A stretch of 64,000 bases of DNA from Callorhinus ursinus (GCF_003265705.1 NW_020312817.1:52708514-52772513), one strand, 5' to 3'. Numbered from the stretch's first letter, positions 1-11,572 are shown. Notes: generated from the letters alone by a model not told the origin. Numbers and translations are program-made.

Positions 1-3000
1 TTTAGGAAGACCGGATAGGGTCCAAACAAGACAGTGTTGGAAAAGATTGCCGAAGAATTCGTGAATCTGTGTTCAGGGATTGTGTTACAGGAAAAATAGG
101 ATCTTTTACGTATAGGAGTAACTCTCAGGAAGTTGAGAATCTTGGGGGTAGGGATGATAGTCACAGAATTGGCACTGCCTTCCCTCCCCCCACACACACC
201 CCTCCTCAAGAGGAGCGGCAGGAGAACCGCAGCACTAGCAAAAGTGACTTTTCCTTTCATTGCTTAGCTAAAATGAACGTCCCTTCTCTCTTAAGTGTTG
301 CTACTCTGAAGCCAAACTGTTTTCAAATTGCTTTATTTTTTAAGTATTCACCGTTCTTGGTTTTACTAGTGAATGAGTTGGATGATTATATTGATCTCAT
401 CCTCCAGACCCATCCCAGGGAGTAAGGTGTGTTCTCCTCCTCCTGGAAATGTGACTGGGGTTACTTTCCCGTGCTCTGCTGATTTCCGCTGCTCACTTCA
501 AAGCTGCCCCCCTGTTCTGCCCACTCACACGGCCCCGGGAAATGCCCGTACTCGTTATCTTTCTTCATGAGACATTCCTCTCTGCGGCAGAGGTCAGCAG
601 CGTCCTCACACTCAGTCCTGACAGTGCTCTTCATCCTCAGGATCACTTACAAACCTAAGAGTTCTTCTCACCCCTCAAGCCCCCAGGGGCCAGAGTCTCT
701 GCTCCCCTGTCTGCATGTGGAGACACTTCTGTGTTCTACTCCCCTGACTTCTCTAAGCACTGGCTTAGCACTTCTGCCGCCCTGCGCACCAGCCTTTCCT
801 TCCCACGCTAGCTAACTCCATCAGTTCACACGTTGCCTCACATGAGCATGGAATGCCAACCCTGTGAGATGGGCCTGACGGTGGCCTGCAGCAAACCTCC
901 TCCATCCCAGAACTGAGCCTGGCACTGGGGCAGGATGGAGGCCCCAGTGCCCAGGGAGCATCAGAGTTTGGGTCTCCGCTGCGTACCCACCCCTGGCTTC
1001 ACCGGGGGCCACTTGCTCACTCCCGTCTTCATTAAAGTCATCTACTGCCTTTTCTCCTAGACATTCCAGAAGCATTAGTTGGTTTTGCCATTGTAGTGTC
1101 TGAAGAGAACATATTTAGTCCCAGGTCAAAAACCTTGGCTGAAAGTTCTGACTAAAAAGCCAGGCGTCGTTATTAAATTGTCACAGAGTTAGCCGTGATA
1201 TTTGAGGAAGTGATGAAATGGCTATAAATGACGTAAGCTTTGCAATGGGCAAACGTGTCCGCAACTTCTAACATCTGGGAAGAGAGGGAGGGCCACCGCT
1301 TCGGCAGGCTCCCCCTGACCCACCCAGAAAGTCCAAGTAGGGCTGCTCTGCAAAAGGGGTGGTTGCACTTGGTGGTGTGGATGCTGCTTCTCGGGGAACT
1401 GTCCACATGGCTGCCTCCCTGGCCCTCCTGAGCTGGAGAGACCCGTCCTGTGAATTGAATCCCTGGTTTTCGTGCCCCTTGATCACTATTCCATACCCTT
1501 TTCCCATGAGTGGAGCTGGGCTCCGGGCCCTATTAGTGGGTCTTTGGTCTCTGGGCAAAGCTTCCACAGCTTCCCTGGAGACCATGGTGTCTGCAAGATG
1601 TCCGTTTGCTTAATGGTGTCAGAGGCCTCTCATAAATTTCAGAGCAACAGGAACTGAGGCTTTGAAATTCCAGCTATGGATGGGCTTGGTATGAGGTCTG
1701 TTCCAAAAATGGGAGCATTTAGTTTTCCAGTCAAGCCCTGAGGACTAATCAGACTCGGATCGGGGCCTGGAGGAGACAAACGCAGGGTCCAGAGCCCAGG
1801 GGAGTGCAGCCAGTGTCTGGACTTCTGGGGGGTCCTCCTTGGACTTGCCTGTTGGCCTTCACTGCCTTCCTTTCCTATGTAACTATCTAGGCTTTTCCTT
1901 CCTCCACTTGATATTTCCTTGAGTTTTTAGAAAGAAAAGAAAGACAAATTATGAGGGGAAAAGGCAAGAGAGTAGAGGAAGGTAGAGAAAGAGTAGGGGG
2001 AGAGAGAGAGAAGGAGGAAGGGAAAAAGAGACACTCATTCTCTGGGACAAAGCTGGGAATTTGGGGGTTTCCTTGTAAAGCTCATTTTGATTGAAGTTAC
2101 TGAGCAAATCCTCCACCTGGCGTGACTGCCTGCCCTGCCTGGATTGGAGAGGTGATACACGAGCAGCACCCGTAACATAGCAGACACGCAGAAAGTGGGA
2201 GCCCCTCCTCTCCTCCTTCTGACCTTCCCCAGACTCCCTTTCCTCCGGAACCTTGGGGAAGCTTCTGGGAACATCAGCAGGAATGGTCTTGTGTGTCTGG
2301 CCTGACCATGCTGCAGTGCTGGAGTTTTCTCTGCTGATTCTGGTAGTGTCCGAGGCAAACATCTTTAAAAGCCCTAGAACGGGAACGATCACTGCCCGGC
2401 ACTTGTGGTCTGCTTCGCACTTGGCGCGGGGCTTCTGGGCCCCGGGGTCCGTGAGGCCTGCGCGGCAATTCTAGGGGCCGGCGTGCCCACTGCCTCCCCT
2501 CATGCTGTGGCTGGCTGGCTCGCACTGAGGTGGCACAGGGAGAGCACAGGGCCACGGTGTGGCTCCCCGCCCCGGGACCGCTGTCTGGTTCCCCCCTTCC
2601 CCTCCACTTCTCAAGTGCAGATCATGTAAACCCAAAGCTGCCAAGTGTGCTGCTGGAAACAGGACCCGCCCTGCACATTACACACATGGAGCTTCTTGGG
2701 ATCTGGGGTCAGGACGTCACCCTGTGTCCATTCTTGAACAAAGTGCTTGCTCTTAAGATGTTTGTGATTATATCAAAGGGGAAAAATGCAAGTAACAGAA
2801 GGAAGCAGTAGTTTACATGAGTGCATGTGTACAGTATGTACTTACATAATTCTCTTGCTTTTATTTTTTATACTCTAAGGTGCTTTTGTTTAATGTCACA
2901 TTGGCATTTACAAAAGGTTTCTACAGCGATGTATCGCTTTTGTGATCAGGAAGAAGGTTTTAAAAATAAATGGTGTTTTCGTGATTATGATAGCCGACTG

Positions 3001-3994
3001 GCATCGAGCTCCCTTGGCACCTCAGTGCCTTGGGCTGAGTCAGGCAGGTGGGATTATGGAGCCAGAGTTCTGCCTCAGACGCCCGTGCTCATCCTGGTCT
3101 CTGACGTGCGTGAGCTGCCGTCACCATGACCGTGGCAGGGACCATCCTCGTGGCCTGGGCTCTTTGGCTTCTTAGTGAGCTGCGTGACACCCAGAGGGTT
3201 TACATTGGCGGATGCTTCTGCCTCGTCACCAGGAAATCGAGGAGGATATTGTCCACCGTAACACATAAGTCCTCTTCAAAAGCAGCCACAGAAGGAGGGT
3301 TGCTCTGTGCCCATAGACCTGGGCCAAGCTGAACCTGCCCCGCATGTGCAGAATGAGCACATTTCCATCTGATGACCCCTGTGCGTCCTTGCTTGGGCTG
3401 CGCTAGGAGGCATAGAGCTCCATATGCTACTCAGCTTCAGCACATGGCGTGACTGCCTGATGCATGTTTTCGTATATGAACCTAACACCCAACCTCTTTG
3501 TCTTCCCCCTTATTCGTCTTTGCCCTGATGTCCCCTTCCCTTTTGCACTGCCTGTCTCTGTCTCCCTCTGTTCCTCTCTCCCCACCCCTTCTCTGCCTCT
3601 GTCTCTCTCTCGCTCTCTCTCGCATGTCTTTCCCATTTGCATTCCCTTTTGACGAGACCTATTTTTATAAAGACTCCTGGAGTCATTTATGAGATGAGGC
3701 AAAATATCCATAAATACAGGCTAACTGAGAACATGGCCTTGAATCTACTCCTTACTGATCCGTTTTGGAGAGTAGCGTTCCCAAAGGACAGATCCAGAGT
3801 TGTTCTTCTAGTGCGTATCCAGTGACCTGACACTTGACCACAAAGAATGTGAGCAGATTGCAGGCCTTAGTACCACTTGGGTTTTGAAGAGCTGGCAGAT
3901 GACCAGCTCCAAAAAGGGTCCCTTTCAAGACCCCTGTTGTTTTGCTTTTCTAAGAGGTCTTTTGTCTCTGAACAGTGCATCTCGTGTATAATAC

Positions 3995-4265
3995 AAGCCC
4001 AGGTCTCCACATCAGTGCACATCAGAATGACCTGGAGAGCCCGGGTATGCTACATCAATTCTATCTCAATAAACTTGACTTTTGGGGAAAAAAATCACCT
4101 AGAAATCTTGTCACAGAGATTCTTGGGCACCATCCCAAAGATCCTAATTCAGTAGGTCCAAGGGCAGGGCCTGTGAACTGGGCTCTCTGGTGAGCTCCAG
4201 GGGGCATAAAGCTGCTGGTCCACAGACATTTGAGGAGCCCAACTCTGAACCCTGACAAGGGTCTC
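3995..4265. repeat. hAT-Charlie (MER5-like) DNA transposon fragment
   Basis: The block has the typical wording of MER5-type non-autonomous hAT elements: 'cagtgcacatcagaatgacc' near the left, 'cctaattcagtaggtcc' in the middle and 'ctggtccacagacatttgag' at the right. The match is diverged and the ends are not sharp, so only the superfamily is claimed. Confidence 0.5.
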
Positions 4266-4829
4266 CCACTAGCTGCTTGGAGGTAGTCGTCTAAAGGGCC
4301 TTTTGTGGAGCTTATCAAAAGCCTTTTTCAGGGTCTAAATCAAATTAGATCCACTGGTCTCCAGCCCCTCATCTTTTTGTATTTGCTCTTTGACAAGTTT
4401 AATGAGCACAGAGAAGCCAGTTAGTGAACTGCAGCGGACCCTTCCAGCCTCAACATCCCGGTATCCACGGTCTGTAAGTGAGCAAGCCCATTCCTCAACC
4501 ACCCAGGCCTGAGACTCGCAGGCTTGCTGTTACCAGCTGAGGCAGTTGGACCACATGTCCTGGAGGCCGCTGCTGGACAGGGACCTGCCACAGCAGGGGC
4601 AAGGCTGGCCAGCAGCCCCGGGTCGGCATCTCCACCTGGCTTTGGGCGCCTCTGCCTGTCCTCACGTGGGGAAGTCTATAAGGACACTTGGATTTTTTGT
4701 TACACTACACTGAATTTATGGTGGGAGGGAGAGATTATATACTATAATGGTCTGACCACACGTGGAGATTCATTAGCATCTTGGGATTATCAGTGATGGA
4801 AGAACTAGCAGCCGAGTGGTACGTACCAG

Positions 4830-4995
4830 AGCATGTACTGAGTCCAGCACTGAGCAACTTTTGCTTTGGTCAGCCCTCAGAGCCAGCCAGGAGGCAGGTG
4901 GACTCCCCATCTTATGGAAGCAGAGGCAGGCAGAGGAGCTCAAGTAGTGGCAGAGGCAGGATTCAGACTGACCCTTGTGTTTCTGCATCTTAAGC
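4830..4995 (-). repeat. MIR SINE fragment
   Basis: The + strand shows a reverse-complement MIR core: a 'ccccatcttatggaagcagaggcagg' type block followed by 'ggcaggattcagactgacc' and 'tgtgtttctgcatcttaa'. Order and spacing fit the antisense MIR consensus, with heavy divergence. It is an old mammalian-wide element in TGFA intron 2. Confidence 0.5.
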
Positions 4996-5942
4996 CCGGG
5001 CTCAGGGCCACTAAGCAGTCTCTCACCTTCTGCACCAGGAAATCCGTTGAATTTTCAGCCTCCAGTTTTTCCATTGGACTTATGAGATTTCCAAAGATGA
5101 CACTTCTAGAAGCAATTCATGAATGGAGAGATGGCAATGTGAGTTTAATATTTAGTGGTAGTCTAAAACCCCACAATAAGAAATGGTCTGCCTTTTCTCA
5201 AAGAGCAAGAGCTCTAAGAACATACTTTTTTCAAAAAAAAAAAGTAAGAAAGACCCACTCCCCAAAACACAAGCATAAAAGGACTTCTTGAAAACGCATG
5301 GAAACTGCATCTATCGTGCCATCTTGAAATAGCTATCTACTGGGTCTCCAGTGTTATTTGGACAAAACAAGGCTACTGGAGTCCATTAAAATAAATCCAA
5401 AGTGGTGCCCTGTGGGCTGGTCAGCAGGTCTGTTCATGTGTTGTTCCATAGGGTACTCCTGGTGGCTGTTTTTATTCCTGTCTGAAAGCCAAGGAAGGAA
5501 AACCCAGAAAGGTTTGGTAACACCCCAGGCTCTTGTGAGTGGCGGGAGCCAGGGCTGTGAGTGGGACCTTTTTCCCAGACTCTGCCGCCCTTCCCACCAG
5601 CTCCCAGCTTTTTCGGTACTGTGTGTGCTGCTCCCAGATGGACTTCCGGGCTTTCAGTCATCTTCATGGCGGGATCACTCCTAATCCCCCTGCCCCGGAG
5701 AGCCTCTTGCTACCATTTTTATGTATAGCTTTCCCAGACTTCTTTGTATCTAAATTTCTGTTTATTTCAGTAGAATTATACGTTACAGGCCAAATGGGAA
5801 ATGTACCAGTTTCACTTACAATAATGTATCATGAGCATCTTTTTGTGTCATTAACTGTTCTTCTTCAGCATCAATTTAATGGTCATTTAGTACTCCTCTG
5901 TAATTACCTTCTGGTTTCTTGCCTTTAAAACAGAGTTTTGTA

Positions 5943-6136
5943 GGGGCACCTGGGTGGCTCGGTCGTTAAGCGTCTGCCTTCGGCTCAGGTCATGATCCCA
6001 GGGTCCTGGGATCGAGCCCTGCATCGGGCTCCCTGCTCTGGGGGAAGCCTGCTTCTCCCTCTCCCACTCCCCCTGCTTGTGTTCCCTCTCTGGATATCTC
6101 TCTCTGTCAAAAAATAAATAAAATCTTTTTTAAAAA
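5943..6136 (+). mobile_element. Can-SINE (tRNA-derived), sense
   Basis: A full-length carnivoran SINE in the same orientation as TGFA. The head reads GGGGCACCTGGGTGGCTCGG (A-box region), followed by the B-box-like GGGATCGAGCCC, a pyrimidine-rich body and an AATAAATAAAATCTT tail. I could not find a convincing target-site duplication. Confidence 0.9.
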
Positions 6137-6512
6137 ACCAGTGTTGTGAAGGCTCTCTTAAAAGAATGATCACTGTCTCTTTGCAAAAAAATAAAATCAG
6201 GTCTCGTGGGGAATAGGCTTTAAATGCTCTGGTAGCTAAAATTGCCCTGGTATCTCTGAATTACACTGAATCTTTTGGAGAGATTGTTTTGGTTTTGACC
6301 TTGGTAAGTGCATAATACAGCCCTGCTGGGAAGCATGTGATGTAGGCATCTCTGGTCCTGGACTGGCCATTAGAAAAGTGAGGGAGCGCTGAGGACGACA
6401 GGCAGGGAGGGACTAGAAATCCCAGCCAAGAGGGCGCCCCTGCTCCTTGATTGGTGAGGGCCTGCAGGTTTGTCTTGCTAAGCCATGGGTCTGAGCCAAA
6501 TGTCTTCTCTCT

Positions 6513-6524
6513 CTCCAGCAGACC
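6513..6524 (+). promoter_or_regulatory. TGFA: Tandem NAGNAG splice acceptor of TGFA exon 3
   Basis: Two consecutive CAG trinucleotides (6516-6518 and 6519-6521) follow a pyrimidine tract. Because the preceding exon ends in phase 1, use of the upstream AG adds an alanine codon (Ser-Ala-Asp) and use of the downstream AG omits it (Ser-Asp), with the frame kept. This matches the known human precursor forms differing by Ala32. Here the sequence shows the choice but not the usage. Confidence 0.85.
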
Positions 6525-6639
6525 CGCCCGTGGCCGCAGCTGTGGTGTCCCATTTTAATGACTGCCCAGATTCCCACAGTCAGTTCTGCTTCCATGGAAC
6601 CTGCAGGTTTTTGGTGCAGGAAGACAAGCCAGCATGTGT
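6519..6639 (+). CDS. TGFA: TGFA exon 3: EGF-like growth factor, N-terminal part
   Basis: This exon encodes residues 32 to 72 (partial) of the pro-TGF-alpha precursor, a membrane-anchored ligand of the EGF receptor. It carries the end of the propeptide (ADPPVAAA), the N-terminal shedding site Ala39/Val40-Val41, and cysteines 1-4 of the EGF domain (precursor C47, C55, C60, C71) with spacing C-x7-C-x4-C-x10-C. The first exon base completes a codon whose first base lies in exon 2 (phase 1). The 5' end follows CAG at 6516-6518, and a second CAG at 6519-6521 gives a tandem acceptor. The donor is GT|GTAAGT at 6640. The exon is 121 bp and leaves two bases of Val72. Against the human protein as I remember it, the only difference in the exon is Ser for Thr in CPDSHSQFC. 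The gene, orientation and phase are unambiguous. Confidence 0.97.
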
Positions 6640-6784
6640 GTAAGTGTTCCCTCGTGTCCTGAGATTCTGGGGCTGCGGGCGTCCCAGCAACCAATTACAA
6701 GAACGTTTACCTCCACGAGACATGCCTGAGACCCCGGAAGCTGGACATGGAGGATCAGAGCAGCAGGCTGAGGGACTGCTGCTT

Positions 6785-6915
6785 CATACCCAGCTGGTGA
6801 AAAGTCCAGATTCCAGGGCCCCAGCTCAAAGTCACTGAGGCAGAGCCCTTGAGGGTTGGAGCCTGGGGGTCTGCATTTTTCACAAGCACCTTGGGTCACT
6901 CCTGGGTTATTGCAA
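6785..6915. repeat. hAT-Charlie (MER5A-like) fragment
   Basis: The wording 'ccagggccccagctcaaag ... ctgaggcagagcccttgag ... ggtctgcatttttcacaag' parallels the MER5A body (a Charlie-derived non-autonomous element), but neither terminal inverted repeat is intact. It lies 150 bp inside TGFA intron 3. Confidence 0.45.
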
Positions 6916-7164
6916 AGTCTGAAGAGTCCTGGATTCAAGTTTAATTCACTCTAGAATTTCTGGAGGGCAAGGTGTTGGATTGGATCCCTCTGAGCAGCCA
7001 GTGTCTCCAAAAAGAGGTCTCTGCCCTCCACCATCTTTATAGCACAGCTAATAAAATAAGCTGGAAGTCCATGCAAATGGTTAGTGTACATACGCCGTAT
7101 CAGAACGAAGAACAGCTTGGAAATCAAGATGTGTGCCAGTGCACAGAGGTTTCCACGCCAGGCC

Positions 7165-7275
7165 GAGCATGAGCCCCCCGGGGCTGCTTCTTAAAGTATA
7201 GCCAAGCCCCACCCCAACCCATTGAATCATCTCCAGGAATGGGACCCAGGGGTCACATTAGTTAAAAGCCACTGG
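7165..7275. repeat. hAT-Charlie (MER5-like) fragment
   Basis: A short diverged block with 'ggctgcttcttaaagtatag', 'cattgaatcatctccagg' and 'ggggtcacattagttaaaag'. This resembles the central part of MER5-type elements. The termini are lost. Confidence 0.4.
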
Positions 7276-7571
7276 GGATTGCCGTGGTCAGCCAGCCTGG
7301 GGAAGAAAGGCACTTGAGGAAAGCTCCCCAGAGCAGGTGTCAGGGTTTGCCTAGTGGGGAGAAGAGAGAGGTTATTCTAGGCCTGGAGTGTCGGGGGACC
7401 TGCTGCTATAGGCTACCTGTTGTGGCTACAGCAGGAGGAGACAGGATTGGAGACAAGTGGGAGGCCAGAGCCTATTGGAAGTGAGCCTTTATTCTCTAGG
7501 TGGTGGGAACCACGTTGGTTTGGGGAAGGGATGTTTTAAGAAAATGAATCTGTCCGTAGTCGAATACTCTT

Positions 7572-7795
7572 AGGTGGCCCCATACTGAACCTCGGCACTA
7601 TTGACATCCGGGGCTGGGTAATCCTTTGCTGTGCACGGAGGGATGTTAGCAGCAGCCCTGGCCTCCACCCACTAGGTGCCAGGAGCCCCACCACCTCACT
7701 GTGGTGACCATCAAAATGTCTCCAGATTGCCAAATGTCCCCTGAGGGGTGGGAGGAAAGAAAATCCGCCCTCCGCCCCCATTAAAAACCACCCGT
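7572..7795 (-). repeat. MER20 (hAT-Charlie) DNA transposon
   Basis: The + strand contains, in order, 'cctcggcactattgacatc', 'ggatgttagcagcagccctgg', 'cacccactaggtgccaggag', 'aaaatgtctccagattgcc' and 'aaatgtcccctgagggg'. That is the reverse complement of the MER20 consensus as I know it, nearly end to end. The outermost terminal repeats are eroded. MER20 copies are known in the literature as a source of endometrial regulatory elements. Whether this copy is active cannot be seen. Confidence 0.75.
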
Positions 7796-7889
7796 CTATA
7801 TGAAGTTGCCATTTCTATAGGTCATGACTGGCAGAAAGGTAGCAATTCCATATGGTCCAACTTAATAGTACCAGTAAGTGATACTAAAA

Positions 7890-8095
7890 TGTTAACAAAA
7901 GCTAGCATTTATTGAACTTTTTTTGCTTCACGCCAGACACCATTCCAGGCCTGATCTGTGTGCTAACTCATGTAATCCTCCTCATGACCCCACGAGTTAG
8001 GCACAGAGAGCTCGTGCCCAGGTCGCAGAGCAAAGCTTGCAGTCAAACGTCGACGGTCTAGCTCCTGAAGCTGAGTGCTTAACCATGATGCTAAG
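7890..8095 (-). repeat. MIR SINE, antisense
   Basis: Typical antisense MIR wording: 'catttattgaactt', 'ctaactcatgtaatcctcc', 'cacgagttaggcacagag' and 'ctgagtgcttaaccatgatg'. Most of the element's length is present but diverged. Confidence 0.7.
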
Positions 8096-8939
8096 GGTGT
8101 CCAATGCATTAGCCGAAGAGCTATTGTGACTCGGGAGAGCTTGCGCAGAAAAAGCGGTGGGCGGGGCTTTCCTCTTTCGGAGGTGCAGCTGTGTGAGTGG
8201 GGGCAGGCCCCTTGGGTGGCTTCAAGCCTCACCTGATGAAGCGAGCTGGCTACCTTCCTCCTGATAGGACTGTGTGAGGCCCCAGGTCGTGTCTGCAGAG
8301 CTTGAGCCCTCCCTACCCGGTAAATACAAGCCACGGTGATGATGATCATCAGTCATTCTTCATGATTGTCATTTTTATTAAAATATACATCGGACCCCTG
8401 GAGGACTGATGGGATTGTTTTGTTAGTAGCCCAGTCATTGTGGAAAACACTAGCCCAGAAAGGAAGTTTTGCCTCTGGCCCAGATATCAGAAAGCCTCCC
8501 AGTGCGGCAGGCAGAAGGCATTCACCCCTCCATCAGTGCCCAATGCACCCAGCTATGGGTTGGGAGGATCGTCTTTGGAGAAAGAGGACAAGTCTTTGCC
8601 AAGTTCTGACCAAATTTCAGCTTAGTTTTTCTTCCTCTGATGCCTTCCCCACCAGATCAGGGCCTGGTATAAACTTTGTGAGAGCCAACAACCTCAAGCC
8701 TGGATCATCAGGTGAGCCAAAGCAATAACCTCATCTGTGGCTAAGACCCACCCCACCCCCAATCAGCTGGAGGAAGCCTTCTGAAAGCAGGGGGCAGGTG
8801 GTTTCTTGTTCTCTTCCCTCTGGATCCCAAGCCCTGCTCTTGGCTCAGGGAGCTAATTGTCCATCACACTTACACACCATTGCATTTTGATAATCAGGAT
8901 GATTGACTGTCTCTCCCCCCATTCACATTATAAATATTG

Positions 8940-9185
8940 CTATTAATAATAAGCTTTCCATAAAAGCTCTAGCTATGTGCCAGGCCTAGCTCCCAGCACT
9001 CTATATAGTGACTCATGGAGTCCTCACAACTCCCTTCTCAAGTGGGAATTCTTGTTCTTGTTGTATAAATGAGAAAACTGAGCCGGCTCACAGAAGCGAT
9101 TTGCCCAGAGTCCCAGAGCTAGTAAATGGCAGAGCTTAGTATTCAGTCTGATCGATTCAAACCCCCAAACCCATGTTCTCAGCTA
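8940..9185 (-). repeat. MIR SINE, antisense
   Basis: A nearly complete antisense MIR: 'agctatgtgccaggcctag', 'gtcctcacaactcccttc', 'tgtataaatgagaaaactga', 'tcccagagctagtaaatgg' and a right end near 'catgttctcagctactgac'. It lies directly before the LTR-like block at 9230. Confidence 0.75.
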
Positions 9186-9229
9186 CTGACCCAGAGGGCA
9201 CTCTGTCTCAGCTCTAAAAAGTTCACCTC

Positions 9230-9602
9230 TGTTAAAAAAGAGACAGTAGGTCCAAAATGGAGTCACTTGTGCTAAGCCCATATCACCAAACCAAAACGTA
9301 ATACCTAACCCAATTGCAGTTTCAACCTGCCCCAGAAATGTGCTTAGCCAATCAGTCTGGAATTTCCCTGGTCAGCTCTAATGAAGTAGTCTGCCTGATA
9401 GACCCCTTCTGTCCCCCAAAGAAAGATGAGATCGTCTACTCTTTCCCTGTCCCTGCCCCCTTCTGCTTATACAAGTCTCCCATCTTGTACAACTCCTTGG
9501 AACTCCTTTCTACTTGCTAGATGGGATGCAGCCTGATTCATAAATCACTGAATAAAGCCAATTTGATCTTGAATTTATTCAGTTGAATTTTACTTTTGAA
9601 CA
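9230..9602 (+). mobile_element. Solitary LTR-like block (endogenous retrovirus derived)
   Basis: About 373 bp that begins TG, ends CA and carries features in the order expected of a retroviral LTR. These are a CCAAT box (9348-9352, in tagCCAATcag), a degenerate TATA region (about 9466-9473, gcttatac) and an AATAAA polyadenylation signal (9551-9556) shortly before the right end. No gag, pol or env reading frame is nearby, so it would be a solo LTR. The family is not named with confidence and no clean 5 bp duplication is seen. Confidence 0.55.
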
Positions 9603-10079
9603 TCTCATGTCACTAAGTTCTTCTGTTTCCAAGAAAGGTGTTGGCATCTTCCCCATGTAAAGAGAAACATCAAGGTCATTCCCAAGCTCTTTGCCCTGAC
9701 CACAGACTCTTAAAGTCCTTTCCGTGGGCTGAGTGTAGGATCTTCCAGAAACAGCTGGGCCATCCTTGCGGTTTGGAAAAGCTGGCCATTTGTGGGGACA
9801 CACAGCCACGCAAGCAATTACCATCTCTTTACCTCAGTTTCCCCACTGGCTCTGGGCAGCCCAGGGGAGTTGTATTCAGCCCACAGATGTGTTTTATGTG
9901 GCAGTACATGATAATCTGCATTGTTCTTTGGTAGTTTTAATTAGTTGTCAGCATTTTAGAAGTCATGTTTTATTCTCCATGTGGATGCCCAGACCTATTG
10001 AATAAACAGACAAATGGCGGCATTAGATCAGGCCTGAACTCCCAAATGTGCCATTTGACTAGAATTTAGGTGCACCTGC

Positions 10080-10310
10080 CCCACCATCCCCAGACCAGGG
10101 CTTGTCCTCTCCGGTTCCCCTTTCTGCCTCGCCCCACTGCTCCCCAACACTGAAACGGATGTCAGCCCCTGACCATCCTGTTGTCTCTTCTGCTCGCCTC
10201 ACACCAGCCCACTTTGCTCACTTCTGCCGTGTGAGCTCGTAAGCTTGGTGAGGACACACCTTATACCCTTTGTAATTACAGTACCTAGAAGAATGTGATA
10301 ATTAATTAAT
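10080..10310 (+). repeat. L2-like LINE 3' fragment
   Basis: The sequence follows the L2 3'-end pattern loosely: a pyrimidine-rich 'ctcgcctcacaccagccc', then 'cgtaagcttggtgaggacac' and 'ttacagtacctagaagaatg' (the 'acctagaacagtgcctgg' position). It is highly diverged. Confidence 0.4.
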
Positions 10311-11287
10311 TCCCACTAGACCAGAAACTCTGAGTCCGTGCAGAGAAAGCAGAACATTCTGTTCTCACTCGTATGAACCGCCCCAGCTTTGGGTTGCTGA
10401 CACACATACTCTGGTCAATAAAACCAACATACCTTGAGGTAAGGCCATATATGTCATGGGCTTATAAAGAAAACCCAACAGTGACCCAAGATGATAGTCT
10501 AAAAAGAGGGAGCTCTTTCTAAAATACTGTCACTCTTAAGCTTTGTTTTTTATAAAAACAACAGTCTCTAGGTTTCTGGAGAATCTAAAATGACATCTCA
10601 CACTAAAATATAAGATTAAAAAAGTTAAAACAAATAACTAGTCAGAAATAGCCAAAGATAGTGAACAAAACCTGAAACATTTATGTTTCAGTTGAACCCT
10701 AGATGGTATTTTGTGTCTTCCTTTAATAAATCCCTCCTAGAACCCAACTACATCAGGAAACAAATGGGAAAAGGATTTCCAAAGACAGTAAAGCCATAGA
10801 AATGCAAGGTTAGGACTTGCACACCCATTTTCCCCTGAGGCAGATTCAGCACACTGTTGGTCTGCTGCCTGCAGAAGCCTTCAAACAAAGGAAAACAGTT
10901 GAAGGAAGACACCCAGGTGACATTTGAAGAGTTCCAGTGTCCTCAGCCAGTGGCAACCAGTTTGAAGTTTCTCACCTGTCCGAAATGCTCTTCAGTGACT
11001 GAACTCCCTGACTTAACTTTCCCACAGCAAAGTGTGAAAACAAATTGCTGAGCCAAGGAAAACATTTCACATGGCCCTGGCCACGGTACATTCTAGTGGG
11101 ATCTGAGCAGAGTCAGACATGTAAAGAGAGGAGCCTGTCATCAGTCCACCAGCAGGCTGCTATGTGACTAGGGATGTACCCCCAAGAGATCAAGATAGGG
11201 AGCAGTTTGGGGCTCGAGCCACTTTCTGTAGATCTTCTGGCACCCCAACAGGCAGATGGTGGGGCATAGGGGTTAAGTTATGACATT

Positions 11288-11572
11288 GGGGCGCCGGGCT
11301 GACTCGGTAGAGCATGCAACTCCTGATCTCAGGGTCATGAGTTCAAGCCCCACGTTGGGCATAGAGCTTATTTTATTTTTTTCTTAAGATTTTTTTAAAT
11401 TTATTTGTCAGCGAGCACAAGCAGGGGGAGTGGCAGGCTCCCCACTGACCAGGGAGCCTGATGCGGGGCTCTGTCCTAGGACCCTGGGATTATGACCTGA
11501 GCCGAAGGCAGACGCTTAACCGACTAAGCCACCCAGACATCCCTGGAGCTTACTTAAAAAAAAAAAAAAAAA
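11288..11572 (+). mobile_element. Can-SINE, sense, interrupted by another SINE
   Basis: A tRNA-like head (GGGGCGCCGGGCTGACTCGG, B box GAGTTCAAGCC) runs to about 11375. The remaining tail (ggagcttactt plus poly-A) resumes at about 11545. The outer target-site duplication AAGTTATGACATT is exact at 11275-11287 and 11573-11585. The middle is an antisense SINE inserted later. Confidence 0.85.
11376..11544 (-). mobile_element. Can-SINE, antisense, nested
   Basis: The antisense SINE has an AAGATT...ATTTATTTGTCAG start and ends AAGCCACCCAGACATCCC. It sits inside the sense SINE at 11288-11572. Its own duplication is seen as 'gagcttattt' on the left and 'gagcttactt' on the right (one mismatch). Confidence 0.85.

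Larger units (their letters stand above)
1..6518 (+). other. TGFA: TGFA intron 2 (3' part)
   Basis: This is non-coding sequence upstream of TGFA exon 3 and must be intron 2, because exon 3 begins in codon phase 1 at residue 32 of the precursor. The intron starts outside the window. It contains a purine-rich tract (about 1928-2035), a CT-rich tract (about 3540-3632), a hAT-type repeat fragment (about 3995-4265), a MIR (about 4830-4995) and one Can-SINE (5943-6136). All open frames here are short and lack family resemblance. I see no coding exon in it. Confidence 0.85.

Noticed and set aside
2400..2480. A small GC/CpG-rich patch in intron 2 as a CpG-island promoter
   Set aside because: It is under 100 bp, below any usual island length, with no clear initiator or TATA and no exon downstream before exon 3.
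5943..6136. A possible tRNA gene from the tRNA-like A and B boxes
   Set aside because: The tRNA-like head is the 5' part of a Can-SINE and does not fold as a complete tRNA with proper acceptor pairing. The same holds for all other SINE heads in the window.
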